DNA of 64,000 nucleotides, taken from the NCBI GenBank assembly GCA_013003555.1, contig JABDIV010000114.1, positions 1 through 64,000 on the forward strand, in the 5' to 3' direction. A program made the translations under genes and the position numbers. The DNA comes from Flavobacteriaceae bacterium. GTDB taxonomy: Bacteria; Bacteroidota; Bacteroidia; Flavobacteriales; Flavobacteriaceae. Below are positions 37,884 through 46,827 of the stretch, in pieces (position 1 is the stretch's first letter; the number at the start of each line of letters is the position of its first letter). Below the pieces are notes generated by a model. The model worked only from the letters and a program-made list of their open reading frames with translations. It did not search any database and was not told where the DNA came from.

Positions 37884-38788
37884 TATAACCGCTCTGCAAT
37901 TCTTAATTTGGCACTTCTTGCCCTACTGTTTTCTTCAATTTCTTCCCGGGAAGGAATAATTAGTTTTCCTATTTTTTTAAAGGGAACATCTATATTCCCA
38001 AACATGTCTTTTTCTGGCTCTCCTTCAAACATTCCACTGCGCATGAATCGTTTAACCAATCGATCTTCAAGCGAGTGATATGAGATTACACTCAATCGGC
38101 CGCCCGGTTTTAATAGTTCGATTGTTTGAATCAGGAACTCTTTCAATGCTTCCAATTCTTGATTCACTTCAATGCGTATAGCTTGATAGACCTGGGCCAA
38201 CAATTTGTTCTCTCGGCGTTTTTGTCCGTATGGTTTTAAAATGGCGTTCAGCTGCTCGGTTGTCTCAATAGGCTGTGTTGTTCGTGCCGAAACAATAGCT
38301 CTTGCTAAAACAGGAGCCTGCCTGAGTTCGCCATATTGATAGAAAATAGATCGTAGCTGCTTCTCATCATATTCATTAATAACATCAAAAGCACTATCGC
38401 CTTTCTGTCTGTTCATCCTCATATCCAATCTGGCATTGAACCGTGTTGAAAATCCTCTTTCGGGCTCATCGATCTGATGAGATGAAATACCGAAATCAGC
38501 CAAAATACCATCGACTTCCCGAATACCGTGAAAACGCAAAAATCGTTTGATATGCCTGAAATTTTCATTAATTAAAAAAAAGCGCTTGTCATCAATTTTA
38601 TTTGAAAGTGCATCTTCATCCTGATCAAAAGCGATCAGTTTTCCTTTTTCACTAAGTCTATTAAGGATTGCTCTGCTATGGCCACCACCCCCGAAGGTTA
38701 CGTCAACGTAAACACCATCCGGATTTATATCTAACCCCTCAACGGTTTCATTCAGTAAAACCGGTTTATGATATATTGTCATGATCAT
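37883..38788 (-). CDS. rsmH: 16S rRNA (cytosine1402-N4)-methyltransferase RsmH
   Basis: A 301-residue SAM methyltransferase (MraW). N-terminal HKPVLLNETVEGL, SAM loop VDVTFGGGGHSRAIL, then DFGISSHQIDEPERGFS and the C-terminal ISYHSLEDRLVKRFM are all diagnostic. It methylates C1402 of 16S rRNA in the P site. The start could be the third residue (ATG at 38782). It overlaps mraZ by about 20 bases, so translation is coupled. Confidence 0.95.
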   Translation of the reverse strand: MIMTIYHKPVLLNETVEGLDINPDGVYVDVTFGGGGHSRAILNRLSEKGKLIAFDQDEDALSNKIDDKRFFLINENFRHIKRFLRFHGIREVDGILADFGISSHQIDEPERGFSTRFNARLDMRMNRQKGDSAFDVINEYDEKQLRSIFYQYGELRQAPVLARAIVSARTTQPIETTEQLNAILKPYGQKRRENKLLAQVYQAIRIEVNQELEALKEFLIQTIELLKPGGRLSVISYHSLEDRLVKRFMRSGMFEGEPEKDMFGNIDVPFKKIGKLIIPSREEIEENSRARSAKLRIAERL

Positions 38789-39233
38789 CTTGTCCCATTA
38801 CCTCCTCTGCCAGATCGGCGAAATCAACAGTGGCATCATCGATGGCCTGTTCATATTTCACTTTATCCCAAATCTCGATGATATTTACCGCTGAAGACAC
38901 AACCACGTCTTTTTCAATCCCGGCAAAACTGATCAAGTCTTTTGGAACAAGAAGACGACTCGAACCATCGAGCTCAATAAACTTTACACCGGCGGTAAAT
39001 CGCCTGATAAAGTCATTGTTCTTCTTTTTAAACCGATTTAACTTATTTACTTTATTCATTAGGGCTTCCCATTCGTCATGCGGGTATAATTCGAGGCATG
39101 GTTGAAATACGGCACGCTTCAAAACAAATCCTTTTTGCATCACCGGAGCGAGTTGCTTCTTCAAAGACGACGGCATCATAATGCGCCCTTTGGCATCAGC
39201 TTTACACTCGTATGTTCCTATCAATGTGTTCAA
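38766..39233 (-). CDS. mraZ: Transcriptional regulator MraZ
   Basis: A 155-residue protein of two SpoVT/AbrB-like repeats: the first has GTYECKADAKGRIMMPSSLKK and the second FIELDGSSRLLVPKDLISFAG. MraZ is a DNA-binding repressor of its own dcw operon. The start codon is TTG at 39231-39233: an in-frame TGA lies two codons upstream, and the usual MraZ N-terminus (N-x-L-I-G-T-Y-E-C-K) begins right here. It is the first gene of the long cluster, directly below a promoter and three operator-like repeats. Confidence 0.94.
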   Translation of the reverse strand: MNTLIGTYECKADAKGRIMMPSSLKKQLAPVMQKGFVLKRAVFQPCLELYPHDEWEALMNKVNKLNRFKKKNNDFIRRFTAGVKFIELDGSSRLLVPKDLISFAGIEKDVVVSSAVNIIEIWDKVKYEQAIDDATVDFADLAEEVMGQDDHDNIS

Positions 39234-39261
39234 AACTCAGGTGATTTTACCGTATAAGCAC

Positions 39262-39269
39262 CAAATCTA
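39262..39269 (-). promoter_or_regulatory. -7 promoter element of the mraZ division/cell-wall cluster
   Basis: The minus strand reads TAGATTTG, an exact TAnnTTTG match, 28 bases before the TTG start of mraZ. Its -33 region would fall at the edge of the operator-like repeats at 39279-39308. Confidence 0.65.
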
Positions 39270-39278
39270 ATAAAAATA

Positions 39279-39308
39279 TTACCACTTTTTACCACTTTTT
39301 ACCACTTT
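39279..39308 (-). promoter_or_regulatory. Three tandem MraZ-box-like operator repeats
   Basis: Three perfect, contiguous 10-bp direct repeats, AAAGTGGTAA on the minus strand. MraZ boxes described in mollicutes are three AAAGTG(T/G) repeats with three-base spacers, and those of E. coli are also at 10-bp period. The repeats abut the predicted -33 region, so bound MraZ would block polymerase. Confidence 0.8.
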
Positions 39309-39546
39309 GTTGATAATTTTCTATAAATGGCCTCTTTCAATCGATTAATTGATAAGCTTCTCGGCTGGAACTTCTTTGTTTAGAAACGCTGACAACATCA
39401 ATTTTTATGTTAATAAAGGCTTAATTATCAGGAGAAAACGAATGATTTAAATCGCGTTTGATAATTGATTCTGAAATGGTCATATTAACCGGGCAACTAC
39501 TGTGATGAGTAATAATATCAGCTAAATCCGTGTCAATAAAATTGAT

Positions 39547-39554
39547 TAGCTTTG
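39547..39554 (+). promoter_or_regulatory. -7 promoter element of the hydrolase-engB operon
   Basis: TAGCTTTG, an exact TAnnTTTG match, 25 bases before the hydrolase start. I see nothing else gene-like in the remaining intergenic DNA from 39309 to 39546. Confidence 0.55.
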
Positions 39555-39579
39555 CCAAGGAAAAAACGCCATACTAACC

Positions 39580-40344
39580 ATGTCGGAACTACTTAAAAAA
39601 GAGGGGCAATACAAGTATATAGAAGTTGGGGAAGGAACACCCATTATTATCCTTCACGGGTTGATGGGTGGCTTGAGTAATTTTGATGATGTAACAAAAT
39701 TCTTTAGTCAAAATGGTTATAAAGTCGTCATTCCCGAATTACCGATTTATACCATGTCGTTGGTCAAGACCAATGTGAAGACATTCGCGACATATTTAAA
39801 AGATTTTATCGAATACAAGGGTTATGGAGAGGTTATCCTCCTGGGAAATTCGCTTGGCGGACATATCGGATTGTATCATACCAAACTCTTTCCTGATAAG
39901 GTCAAGGCTCTTGCAATTACCGGCAGTTCTGGGCTTTACGAAAGTGCAATGGGCAGCGGTTATACAAAGCGGAGTGATTACGAGGTCATTAAGAAGAAAG
40001 CCCAGGAAGTTTTTTATGATCCGGCGATTGCCACCAAAGAATTGGTAGATGATGTTTATGCTACCGTGAATGATCGCAATAAGCTGGTTAAAACCCTTGC
40101 CATTGCAAAAAGTGCGATTCGGCATAATATGGCGAAAGATCTCCCAGAAATGTATACCCCAACCTGTATCATCTGGGGGAGAAACGATACGGTTACACCA
40201 CCTGAAGTAGCAGAAGTCTTTCATGAATTACTTACAGATTCAGACCTGTACTGGATTGACAAATGCGGCCATGCTGCCATGATGGAACATCCAAAAGAAT
40301 TCAATCATATTTTATTGCGGTGGTTACGGGATCGCGGTTTCTAA
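39580..40344 (+). CDS. Alpha/beta-fold hydrolase
   Basis: A 254-residue alpha/beta hydrolase. The oxyanion loop is LHGLMGG (near 25-31), the nucleophile elbow GNSLGGH (near 89-95, serine 91), the acid is probably the aspartate in IWGRNDTVTPP, and the histidine is in DKCGHAAMMEHP. The family covers esterases and MhpC/BioH-type hydrolases, so the substrate is unknown. It is followed after ten bases by engB, with which it shares the promoter at 39547. Confidence 0.88.
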   Translation: MSELLKKEGQYKYIEVGEGTPIIILHGLMGGLSNFDDVTKFFSQNGYKVVIPELPIYTMSLVKTNVKTFATYLKDFIEYKGYGEVILLGNSLGGHIGLYHTKLFPDKVKALAITGSSGLYESAMGSGYTKRSDYEVIKKKAQEVFYDPAIATKELVDDVYATVNDRNKLVKTLAIAKSAIRHNMAKDLPEMYTPTCIIWGRNDTVTPPEVAEVFHELLTDSDLYWIDKCGHAAMMEHPKEFNHILLRWLRDRGF

Positions 40345-40354
40345 TCTGAGGTCG

Positions 40355-40957
40355 ATGTTAATCAAATCTGCAGAATTCGTTGTAAGCAATCAGGATGTTT
40401 CTAAGTGTCCGAAATCCAATTTACCAGAATACGCCTTTATCGGACGAAGTAATGTTGGCAAGTCATCGCTTATCAATATGTTAACCGAGCGCAAAAGCCT
40501 TGCTAAAACATCGGGGCGACCGGGTAAAACTCAATTGATCAATCATTTTCTTATCAACAAATCCTGGCATTTGGTCGATCTGCCGGGTTATGGATACGCG
40601 CGTGTCTCAAAGCAGGCGAAAAAGACCTTTCAGAAATTTATTACCGCTTATTTCGAGAAACGCAAACAGCTGGTCTCGGCTTTTGTACTTATTGATATTA
40701 GACATCAGCCCCAACCTATAGATCTCGAATTTATGCGCTGGCTGGGAGAACATCAAATTCCGTTCTCAATAATTTTTACAAAGGCCGATAAATTAAAACC
40801 AATGGCTATTGACCGCCAAGTCGATGACTATATGCATAAACTTTCTGAGGAATGGGATCCGGTGCCCGGTTATTTCATTACCTCCGCTACAAAGCGCAAC
40901 GGTAAGGATGAGCTACTGTCTTATATCGAATCGATAAATAATCAAATCAGACCTTAG
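40355..40957 (+). CDS. engB: Ribosome-biogenesis GTPase EngB (YsxC/YihA)
   Basis: A 200-residue TRAFAC GTPase needed for 50S assembly. G1 is GRSNVGKSSLIN (near 31), G2 includes SGRPGKTQ, G3 DLPGYGYA, and G4 TKADK. Length is standard for the family. It is the second gene after the hydrolase and converges with the phosphatase gene, with only a four-base overlap at the ends (stop regions at 40954-40957). Confidence 0.95.
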   Translation: MLIKSAEFVVSNQDVSKCPKSNLPEYAFIGRSNVGKSSLINMLTERKSLAKTSGRPGKTQLINHFLINKSWHLVDLPGYGYARVSKQAKKTFQKFITAYFEKRKQLVSAFVLIDIRHQPQPIDLEFMRWLGEHQIPFSIIFTKADKLKPMAIDRQVDDYMHKLSEEWDPVPGYFITSATKRNGKDELLSYIESINNQIRP

Positions 40958-42621
40958 TCCAAAACAAAATAAAGCGGTTGCCCTGTAGCCGCATTCGGGT
41001 AACTCATTTTCAACAATGCGGAAATTGTAGGTGCAATGCTTGTTATAGGCACATATTCTAAACTTTGACCTTTCTTTATCCCCTGTCCATAAAATAATAA
41101 AGGTACATGGGTGTCATAATTTAACCCGGTACCGTGGGTTGATCCCGTTTGACTGTATTGAATATGAGCTGGTTTATTGACAATAAGAATATCACCCGAT
41201 CGCTTTTGATTAAAACCCTTGTGCAATAAGGCTTCAATTCCAGAGGTAAAAGAACCATTATGAATGGTTCTCGCAGAATAAGCCTTATCGATATGATCAT
41301 AGGAAATTATTTCATCAATAATAGCGGAACAGACTTCATCCTTATTTAATTTCAGTCGCTCAAGTTCTGCCTTGTTTAAAAAAACCTGGTTGTTGCTAAC
41401 ATTCTCAACGATCTCTTTGCTTCTGAAAGTAGATTCTAAATATTCGGAAAATTTCGATTTGACCAAAAGTCCATCGATATATCCAGACGGAATATTAACC
41501 GATCTCAAATAATTTGGCACATCAACCGCTCCATGGTCAGAAGTTAAAAAGACGGTAAAATTCCCTTGTCCGACTTCTTTATCAAGATATTTAAGCAACC
41601 GCTCCACTTCCAAATCAAGTCGCAAATAGGTGTCTTGCACCTCCTTAGAGTTCACTCCAAAATTATGGCCGATATAATCGGTGCTCGAATAGCTGATCGC
41701 CAAGATATCTGTATATTGATCGGTTCCTAATTTTTCATTTTTAAGGGCCGCTATGGCAAAATCAGTTACCAGGCTATTTCCATAAGGTGTGGAACGCAAT
41801 ATATCCAAATTACCATTTTGAGGCGCTAATTTCACGAGATCATACGGGAAAACAGCTGTCTCCTTTCCATAAAAACCACCTTCAAATTCATTTAGATCAT
41901 CACCGCTTTCCGTGTAACTTTGAATATCACGCAGCGTATTCCATGGTTTTAAATAATACTCAACAGCATCTGAAGCATTGAAATCCTGCACCCATTGCGG
42001 AAGAACATCCATATAATATGAGCTGGTGATCCAATTGCCTTCAGTCTTCCCTGTATACCAATAGGCTGCATTGGCCGTATGACCAGCCGGTAAAACAGCC
42101 CCGCGGTCTTTAATCGAAATCCCGATCGTTTTACCTCTCATTTGTGTAAATAAGCGGTTTTCATCACTAAATGTTGAAGAAATCATACGATGGGGAGACA
42201 TCTTGCCTGCTGCGGTCGGCGTTCCGACTGATATAACAGAATCATCACCGGCACAATACACAAATTCTTTTTCGATCTTGTCGAACCAGCTATTTGAAAT
42301 TATACCATGATTACGGGGTGTTGTTCCGGTATAAACCGAACTATGACCCGGCCCCGTATATGTCGGCACATAGTTAAAATGGGTGTTTTTACAATTAAAT
42401 CCGCCATCGATCAAGCGCATAAAACCGCCGGAACCATACTTAGAGTGAAAACGAGTCAAGTAATCATATCGCATCTGGTCAACGATAATACCAACAACCA
42501 ATTTAGGCCTTTGAAATTGCTCCAGATTAACCTCAGGTTTAACATTCATTTCAGAATTACCCTGGGCAGCACATGACCAGCTTATAAACGCAAGAAAGAG
42601 ATATGCTAAAAATCGATTCAT
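40954..42621 (-). CDS. pafA: PafA-type alkaline phosphatase
   Basis: A 555-residue secreted phosphatase of the alkaline phosphatase superfamily. The N-terminal signal has a cysteine (ISWSCAAQ), so it may be a lipoprotein. The nucleophile is the threonine in YTGPGHSSVYTGT, followed by NSWFD with the phosphate-contact asparagine, and IKDRGAVLPAGH with the K-x-R pair of PafA monoesterases. Zinc ligands are in DYIGHNFG, TSDHGAVDVP and STHGTGLNYD. It probably releases phosphate from phosphomonoesters in the periplasm. The gene has a TATTTTTG promoter. Confidence 0.9.
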   Translation of the reverse strand: MNRFLAYLFLAFISWSCAAQGNSEMNVKPEVNLEQFQRPKLVVGIIVDQMRYDYLTRFHSKYGSGGFMRLIDGGFNCKNTHFNYVPTYTGPGHSSVYTGTTPRNHGIISNSWFDKIEKEFVYCAGDDSVISVGTPTAAGKMSPHRMISSTFSDENRLFTQMRGKTIGISIKDRGAVLPAGHTANAAYWYTGKTEGNWITSSYYMDVLPQWVQDFNASDAVEYYLKPWNTLRDIQSYTESGDDLNEFEGGFYGKETAVFPYDLVKLAPQNGNLDILRSTPYGNSLVTDFAIAALKNEKLGTDQYTDILAISYSSTDYIGHNFGVNSKEVQDTYLRLDLEVERLLKYLDKEVGQGNFTVFLTSDHGAVDVPNYLRSVNIPSGYIDGLLVKSKFSEYLESTFRSKEIVENVSNNQVFLNKAELERLKLNKDEVCSAIIDEIISYDHIDKAYSARTIHNGSFTSGIEALLHKGFNQKRSGDILIVNKPAHIQYSQTGSTHGTGLNYDTHVPLLFYGQGIKKGQSLEYVPITSIAPTISALLKMSYPNAATGQPLYFVLD

Positions 42622-42643
42622 ATTGCAAGTTTTATGTTCTACT

Positions 42644-42651
42644 CAAAAATA
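42644..42651 (-). promoter_or_regulatory. -7 promoter element of pafA
   Basis: The minus strand reads TATTTTTG, an exact TAnnTTTG match, 22 bases before the start codon. Confidence 0.5.
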
Positions 42652-42729
42652 CAGTTTTTCAACTATCTTAATCCAAATTAACATCAATTTAGCAATAGAT
42701 TTTTATACTTTAGCGGTAATTTTTCGCAT

Positions 42730-43467
42730 ATGACATATCTCGAAAATATCGGGAAATATTTTTTAATGATCGCTGAGATGTTCCGTAAACCAACAAAGTG
42801 GTCGGTCATGAAACATCTCATCCTGAAAGACATCGACGATCTAATAATCAGTTCGCTTGGCATAGTCGCGTTTATATCATTTTTTGTAGGTGGTGTAATC
42901 ACCATCCAAACCGCTCTAAATATCAGTAACCCATTAATTCCGAAATACCTTGTAGGATTTGCTACACGTCAGTCGATTATTTTAGAATTCGCACCAACTT
43001 TCACCTCCATCATTATGGCAGGGAAGGTCGGATCATTCATCACGTCCAGCATCGGAACCATGAGGGTCACCGAACAGATAGATGCACTTGAGGTCATGGG
43101 GATTAATTCGCTTAATTATTTAGTTTTCCCGAAAACGATTGCCCTGATGCTATATCCCTTCGCTATTGCCATTGGTATGTTTCTTGGCGTCCTGGGTGGT
43201 ATGGCAGCATGTGTATTTGGTGGTTATACAACATTAGAAGATTACGTACTCGGGATTCAAACCGATTTCGATTCGTTTCATATGACCTATGCTTTTATTA
43301 AAACGTTTGTTTTTGCTTTTATCCTGGCAACAATTCCCTCTTTCCATGGTTACTATATGAAGGGAGGAGCGCTTGAAGTTGGCAAAGCCAGTACAACCTC
43401 CTTTGTTTGGACCTCCGTGGTCGTTATTTTATTGAATTATATACTAACTGATATGCTATTGGGTTAA
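42730..43467 (+). CDS. mlaE: MlaE-family lipid ABC transporter permease
   Basis: A 245-residue membrane permease of the MlaE/YrbE family. Hydrophobic segments lie near 40-62, 78-98, 145-170 and 225-243. Family motifs include the GKVGSFITSSIGTMRVTEQIDALEVMGI helix region, which forms the ATPase-coupling site, split over residues 97-124. With MlaF it drives phospholipid movement between inner and outer membranes. Its last base is the first base of mlaF (TAATGA overlap). An MCE-domain partner (MlaD) is not adjacent. Confidence 0.9.
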   Translation: MTYLENIGKYFLMIAEMFRKPTKWSVMKHLILKDIDDLIISSLGIVAFISFFVGGVITIQTALNISNPLIPKYLVGFATRQSIILEFAPTFTSIIMAGKVGSFITSSIGTMRVTEQIDALEVMGINSLNYLVFPKTIALMLYPFAIAIGMFLGVLGGMAACVFGGYTTLEDYVLGIQTDFDSFHMTYAFIKTFVFAFILATIPSFHGYYMKGGALEVGKASTTSFVWTSVVVILLNYILTDMLLG

Positions 43468-44234
43468 TGATACTTGTTGAAGAATTAAATAAATCATTTG
43501 GCGAAACCCACGTTTTAAAAGGGATAAGCACCACTTTTGAGAAAGGCATGACCAATTTGATCATCGGTGCAAGTGGTTCAGGAAAGACTGTTTTTATCAA
43601 GTGCCTTCTTGGACTCTTTAAATACGATTCGGGAACGATTTCCTATGATGGCAAGGTCTTCAGTGAACTTAGCAGTAATCAAAGGCGTAATTTACGTGCG
43701 GAAATCGGAATGGTTTTTCAGGGCGGCGCCTTGTTTGATTCCATGAATATCCTGGAAAATGTTATGTTTCCGCTTCAAATGTTTACATCGATGTCGAAAA
43801 GTGAAATGGAAGACAGGGCAGATTTTGTTCTCAAACGTGTAAACCTTCCCGATGCGCATAAAAAAATGCCCAGCGAAGCCTCTGGCGGGATGCAAAAACG
43901 TGTGGCTATAGCCCGCGGAATTGTGAATAATCCCAAATATTTATTTTGCGATGAACCAAACTCCGGCTTAGATCCGAATACGGCCATTGTTATCGACAAT
44001 CTCATCCAGGAAATCACCGATGAATATCAAATGGTAACGGTTATCAATTCCCACGATATGAATTCGGTAATGGAGATCGGGGAGAAAATCGTGTTTCTTC
44101 AACATGGGAAAAAGGCATGGGAAGGATCTAAAGAAACTATTTTTAAAACCGATAATAAGGCGGTTACCGAATTTGTTTATTCTTCAAACCTGTTTAAGAA
44201 GGTACGGCGCATGTATCTTGAAGAAAATCAATGA
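43467..44234 (+). CDS. mlaF: MlaF-family ABC transporter ATPase
   Basis: A 255-residue ABC ATPase. Walker A is GASGSGKT (about 36-43), the Q-loop is in GMVFQGGALFDSMN, signature ASGGMQKRVAIARG, Walker B LFCDEPNSGLDP, and the H-loop VINSHDMNS. The glycine-rich signature and the 'PNSGLDP' D-loop match lipid-transport (Mla/Ttg2A) ATPases. It pairs with the overlapping permease gene. Confidence 0.93.
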   Translation: MILVEELNKSFGETHVLKGISTTFEKGMTNLIIGASGSGKTVFIKCLLGLFKYDSGTISYDGKVFSELSSNQRRNLRAEIGMVFQGGALFDSMNILENVMFPLQMFTSMSKSEMEDRADFVLKRVNLPDAHKKMPSEASGGMQKRVAIARGIVNNPKYLFCDEPNSGLDPNTAIVIDNLIQEITDEYQMVTVINSHDMNSVMEIGEKIVFLQHGKKAWEGSKETIFKTDNKAVTEFVYSSNLFKKVRRMYLEENQ

Positions 44235-45739
44235 TCGCTTCGCCGAACATAGACCGTATCTACCTTCAGTTCTCCTTTCAGCCAAATTGAAAGATCTCGT
44301 TCACGAATAGCCACAATGCTGTCGCTCAAGTTGTTGTTCCATTTTACAGTAGCTATTTCAAGAGTATCTATTTTAATGAAGTCACGTGACTCATAGACTT
44401 CAGAATATCCGAAATATTCAAGTTCGGTAAAACGGATTTTAGCATCTTTGGCCAGTGATGAGAACGGAATACTTAAACTATCCCTTTGCTGTTCCTTTTT
44501 AAAGTTAAGATCAAGTATTTCCTGACGCAAACCATCGATCTCCCGTTGCAAACCGGAAATGACATTTCGACTTTGATTCAACTCTTGACGGGTGTCCTGA
44601 TAAGCCGTTGAAATCAATTCATAACTCGTCATATCGCTGCCCTTAATTTTCAATTCATAATCCCGAATATTAGGGTAATCGGCATTGGTCTCAATTTCAT
44701 TTTTCAGGTCGTTCTTTGTCGGGTCAGTGATCTCATTTAAGAAACTCAAAAGGATTTCCTTATTCTTATAATCCACTTCATATCTGAGCAATTCAAGTGA
44801 CTCGTTTCCCTTGATCTCATTAGTGATAAACCTCGAAATTTCATTCCGCTGTTTGCTTTCTTTATATACATTCAAAAATGTCCATATCGCCGGGATCATG
44901 ATGACCAAAGCGACAAGGGTTGCCATTCTTGCAATGAATTTTCGCTTTTTTGAATTCGCATACTTAAGCATGGAAAACCGTAAAACCTTAAGAACTAAAA
45001 ATGTAGCCAGAGCGATGAAGATTGTATTGATAGTGAAGAGATACATGGCACCCAAAGCATAGGTATATCCCGTCGAGCCTTCTGTTATACCGGGCTCTGC
45101 ACCCTTGGCCAAGCCATAGCCCACTGTACAGAGTGGCGGCATCAGGGCTGTTGCAATCGCGACTCCAAAAATAACAGAAGCTATGGTTCCTTTTTTTGTT
45201 CTGGCAATGATCAGTGCCAGGCCACCAAAAAAGGCTATCAGGACATCTCGAATATCGGGCCGGGTGCGTCCTAATAATTCCGAGGAGTCCTCACTTAATG
45301 GAAATAATTCAAAAAACAGATAAGCCGTTAATACACTAAGCACCACCATTACGGCGAAATTTATCAAGGACTTACGAAGTGTATCGATATCATTTATTGC
45401 AATTGACATCCCGATACCGAGTATGGGTCCCATTAAGGGTGATATAAGCATGGCCCCGATAACGACGGCAGTCGAATTGGCATTCAGGCCAACTGAGGCC
45501 ACAAAAATGGAACAAATTAAAATCCAGGCAGTAGCACCCTTAAACGGAATATCAGCTTTTATGGCATCAATAGTCGCATCCCTGTCGGTATCTTTCCTGA
45601 AACTGAATATTTCCTTAAGAAAAATCTTGGTGCTTTCGAATAAACCTTTGGCATCCTCACGAATCGCTTGTTTGGTTTCCTCAACCCGTTCATCATTTAT
45701 CTCTTCCTCTTCGGAAAAATTAAATTTATTTTCTTCCAT
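44228..45739 (-). CDS. DUF389 (TIGR00341-type) membrane protein
   Basis: A 503-residue protein with a charged N-terminus (about 1-60), a DUF389 membrane domain of roughly six to seven segments (about 65-300; GLNANSTAVVIGAMLISPLM and GATMPPLCT-like ALMPPLCTVGYGLA), and a long soluble C-terminal half with a predicted coiled coil (QTRQELNQSRNVISGLQREI region). Function is unknown for the family. It converges with mlaF, overlapping by seven bases, and follows the guanylyltransferase gene after two bases. Confidence 0.85.
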   Translation of the reverse strand: MEENKFNFSEEEEINDERVEETKQAIREDAKGLFESTKIFLKEIFSFRKDTDRDATIDAIKADIPFKGATAWILICSIFVASVGLNANSTAVVIGAMLISPLMGPILGIGMSIAINDIDTLRKSLINFAVMVVLSVLTAYLFFELFPLSEDSSELLGRTRPDIRDVLIAFFGGLALIIARTKKGTIASVIFGVAIATALMPPLCTVGYGLAKGAEPGITEGSTGYTYALGAMYLFTINTIFIALATFLVLKVLRFSMLKYANSKKRKFIARMATLVALVIMIPAIWTFLNVYKESKQRNEISRFITNEIKGNESLELLRYEVDYKNKEILLSFLNEITDPTKNDLKNEIETNADYPNIRDYELKIKGSDMTSYELISTAYQDTRQELNQSRNVISGLQREIDGLRQEILDLNFKKEQQRDSLSIPFSSLAKDAKIRFTELEYFGYSEVYESRDFIKIDTLEIATVKWNNNLSDSIVAIRERDLSIWLKGELKVDTVYVRRSDH

Positions 45740-45741
45740 GA

Positions 45742-46821
45742 TTATCCGTATTGTTCACCAAATGTCGATTTCACTTTATTTAGGACTTGCTTGATCTCCT
45801 GCTCCTTTTCTTTCGGATAAATCAGTAAGATCTCATCCTGATCTACGATTATATAATCCTGAAGACCATCAACGACCACAATTTTACCTTCGGCCGTTCT
45901 AATCATATTGCCCTGAGCCTCATGGGCCAGCAACCTTGAATTAACAACTGCATTTTCAGATTCGTCCTTTTCCAGTTTATCGTAAAGACTTCCCCAGGTT
46001 CCCAGATCATTCCAATCAAAAGACGCCGGTAATACATAAACGTTTTCACTTTGTTCCATAATGGCATAATCAACGGAAATATTGTCTGCCTTGGCATAAT
46101 TTTCCCTTATAAAGTCGTCTTCGAAATCGGTGTTATAGGTGTTGATTCCTTCTTCAAACAAAGTATACAATGATGGCTGAAATGTTTTAAAAGCTTTGAT
46201 CACACTGGCAACGCTCCAGATGAAAATTCCGGCATTCCAAAGGAAATTTCCTTGCTCTAAAAAATGTTGAGCCGTTTTATAATCCGGTTTTTCTCTGAAT
46301 TGACTAACACCTTTAATTTTATTTGTGTCTGACTTGTCATATTCTATATAACCATAGCCAGTATTGGGAAATGTTGGTCGAATACCCAGAGTGACCAGGG
46401 CATCCTGTTTTAGTGCCAGCTGAAATGATGATTCTACATCACTCAGAAAAGCAGCTTCGTCCTCTATCCAATGATCACTCGGGGCAACGATCATAACCGC
46501 ATCTGGATCTTGCTTTTGAATTTTTAATGCTGCATACAAAATGCACGGCGCTGTATTCCGCATAGCAGGTTCCAGAACCACTTGCTGTTTCGACAAGCCT
46601 TCAATCTGCCTGCGTACAAGTTCATCATAGCGTTCGTTCGTCAGAATATAAATATTGTCCTTCGGAATTAAGCCACTTAACCTGTCGAAGGTAGATTGTA
46701 CAAGGGTCTTACCCGTTCCAAGCATATCATGAAATTGCTTTGGTAATGCTTGAGTACTTACAGGCCAAAAGCGTGATCCCACACCTCCTGCCATCAATAT
46801 TGCGTAATAATTGGATTTCAT
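45742..46821 (-). CDS. Mannose-1-phosphate guanylyltransferase
   Basis: A 359-residue nucleotidyltransferase making GDP-mannose from mannose-1-phosphate and GTP for surface polysaccharide. The signature loop LMAGGVGSRFWPVST (about 9-23) and the FREKPDY motif (metal/sugar site) are clear, with VAPSDHWI and FIWSVASVI. It lacks the fused phosphomannose isomerase domain of long ManC proteins, so it is the short GMP form. It lies six bases after the SprT-like gene and two before the DUF389 gene. Confidence 0.92.
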   Translation of the reverse strand: MKSNYYAILMAGGVGSRFWPVSTQALPKQFHDMLGTGKTLVQSTFDRLSGLIPKDNIYILTNERYDELVRRQIEGLSKQQVVLEPAMRNTAPCILYAALKIQKQDPDAVMIVAPSDHWIEDEAAFLSDVESSFQLALKQDALVTLGIRPTFPNTGYGYIEYDKSDTNKIKGVSQFREKPDYKTAQHFLEQGNFLWNAGIFIWSVASVIKAFKTFQPSLYTLFEEGINTYNTDFEDDFIRENYAKADNISVDYAIMEQSENVYVLPASFDWNDLGTWGSLYDKLEKDESENAVVNSRLLAHEAQGNMIRTAEGKIVVVDGLQDYIIVDQDEILLIYPKEKEQEIKQVLNKVKSTFGEQYG

Positions 46822-46827
46822 TTAGAA

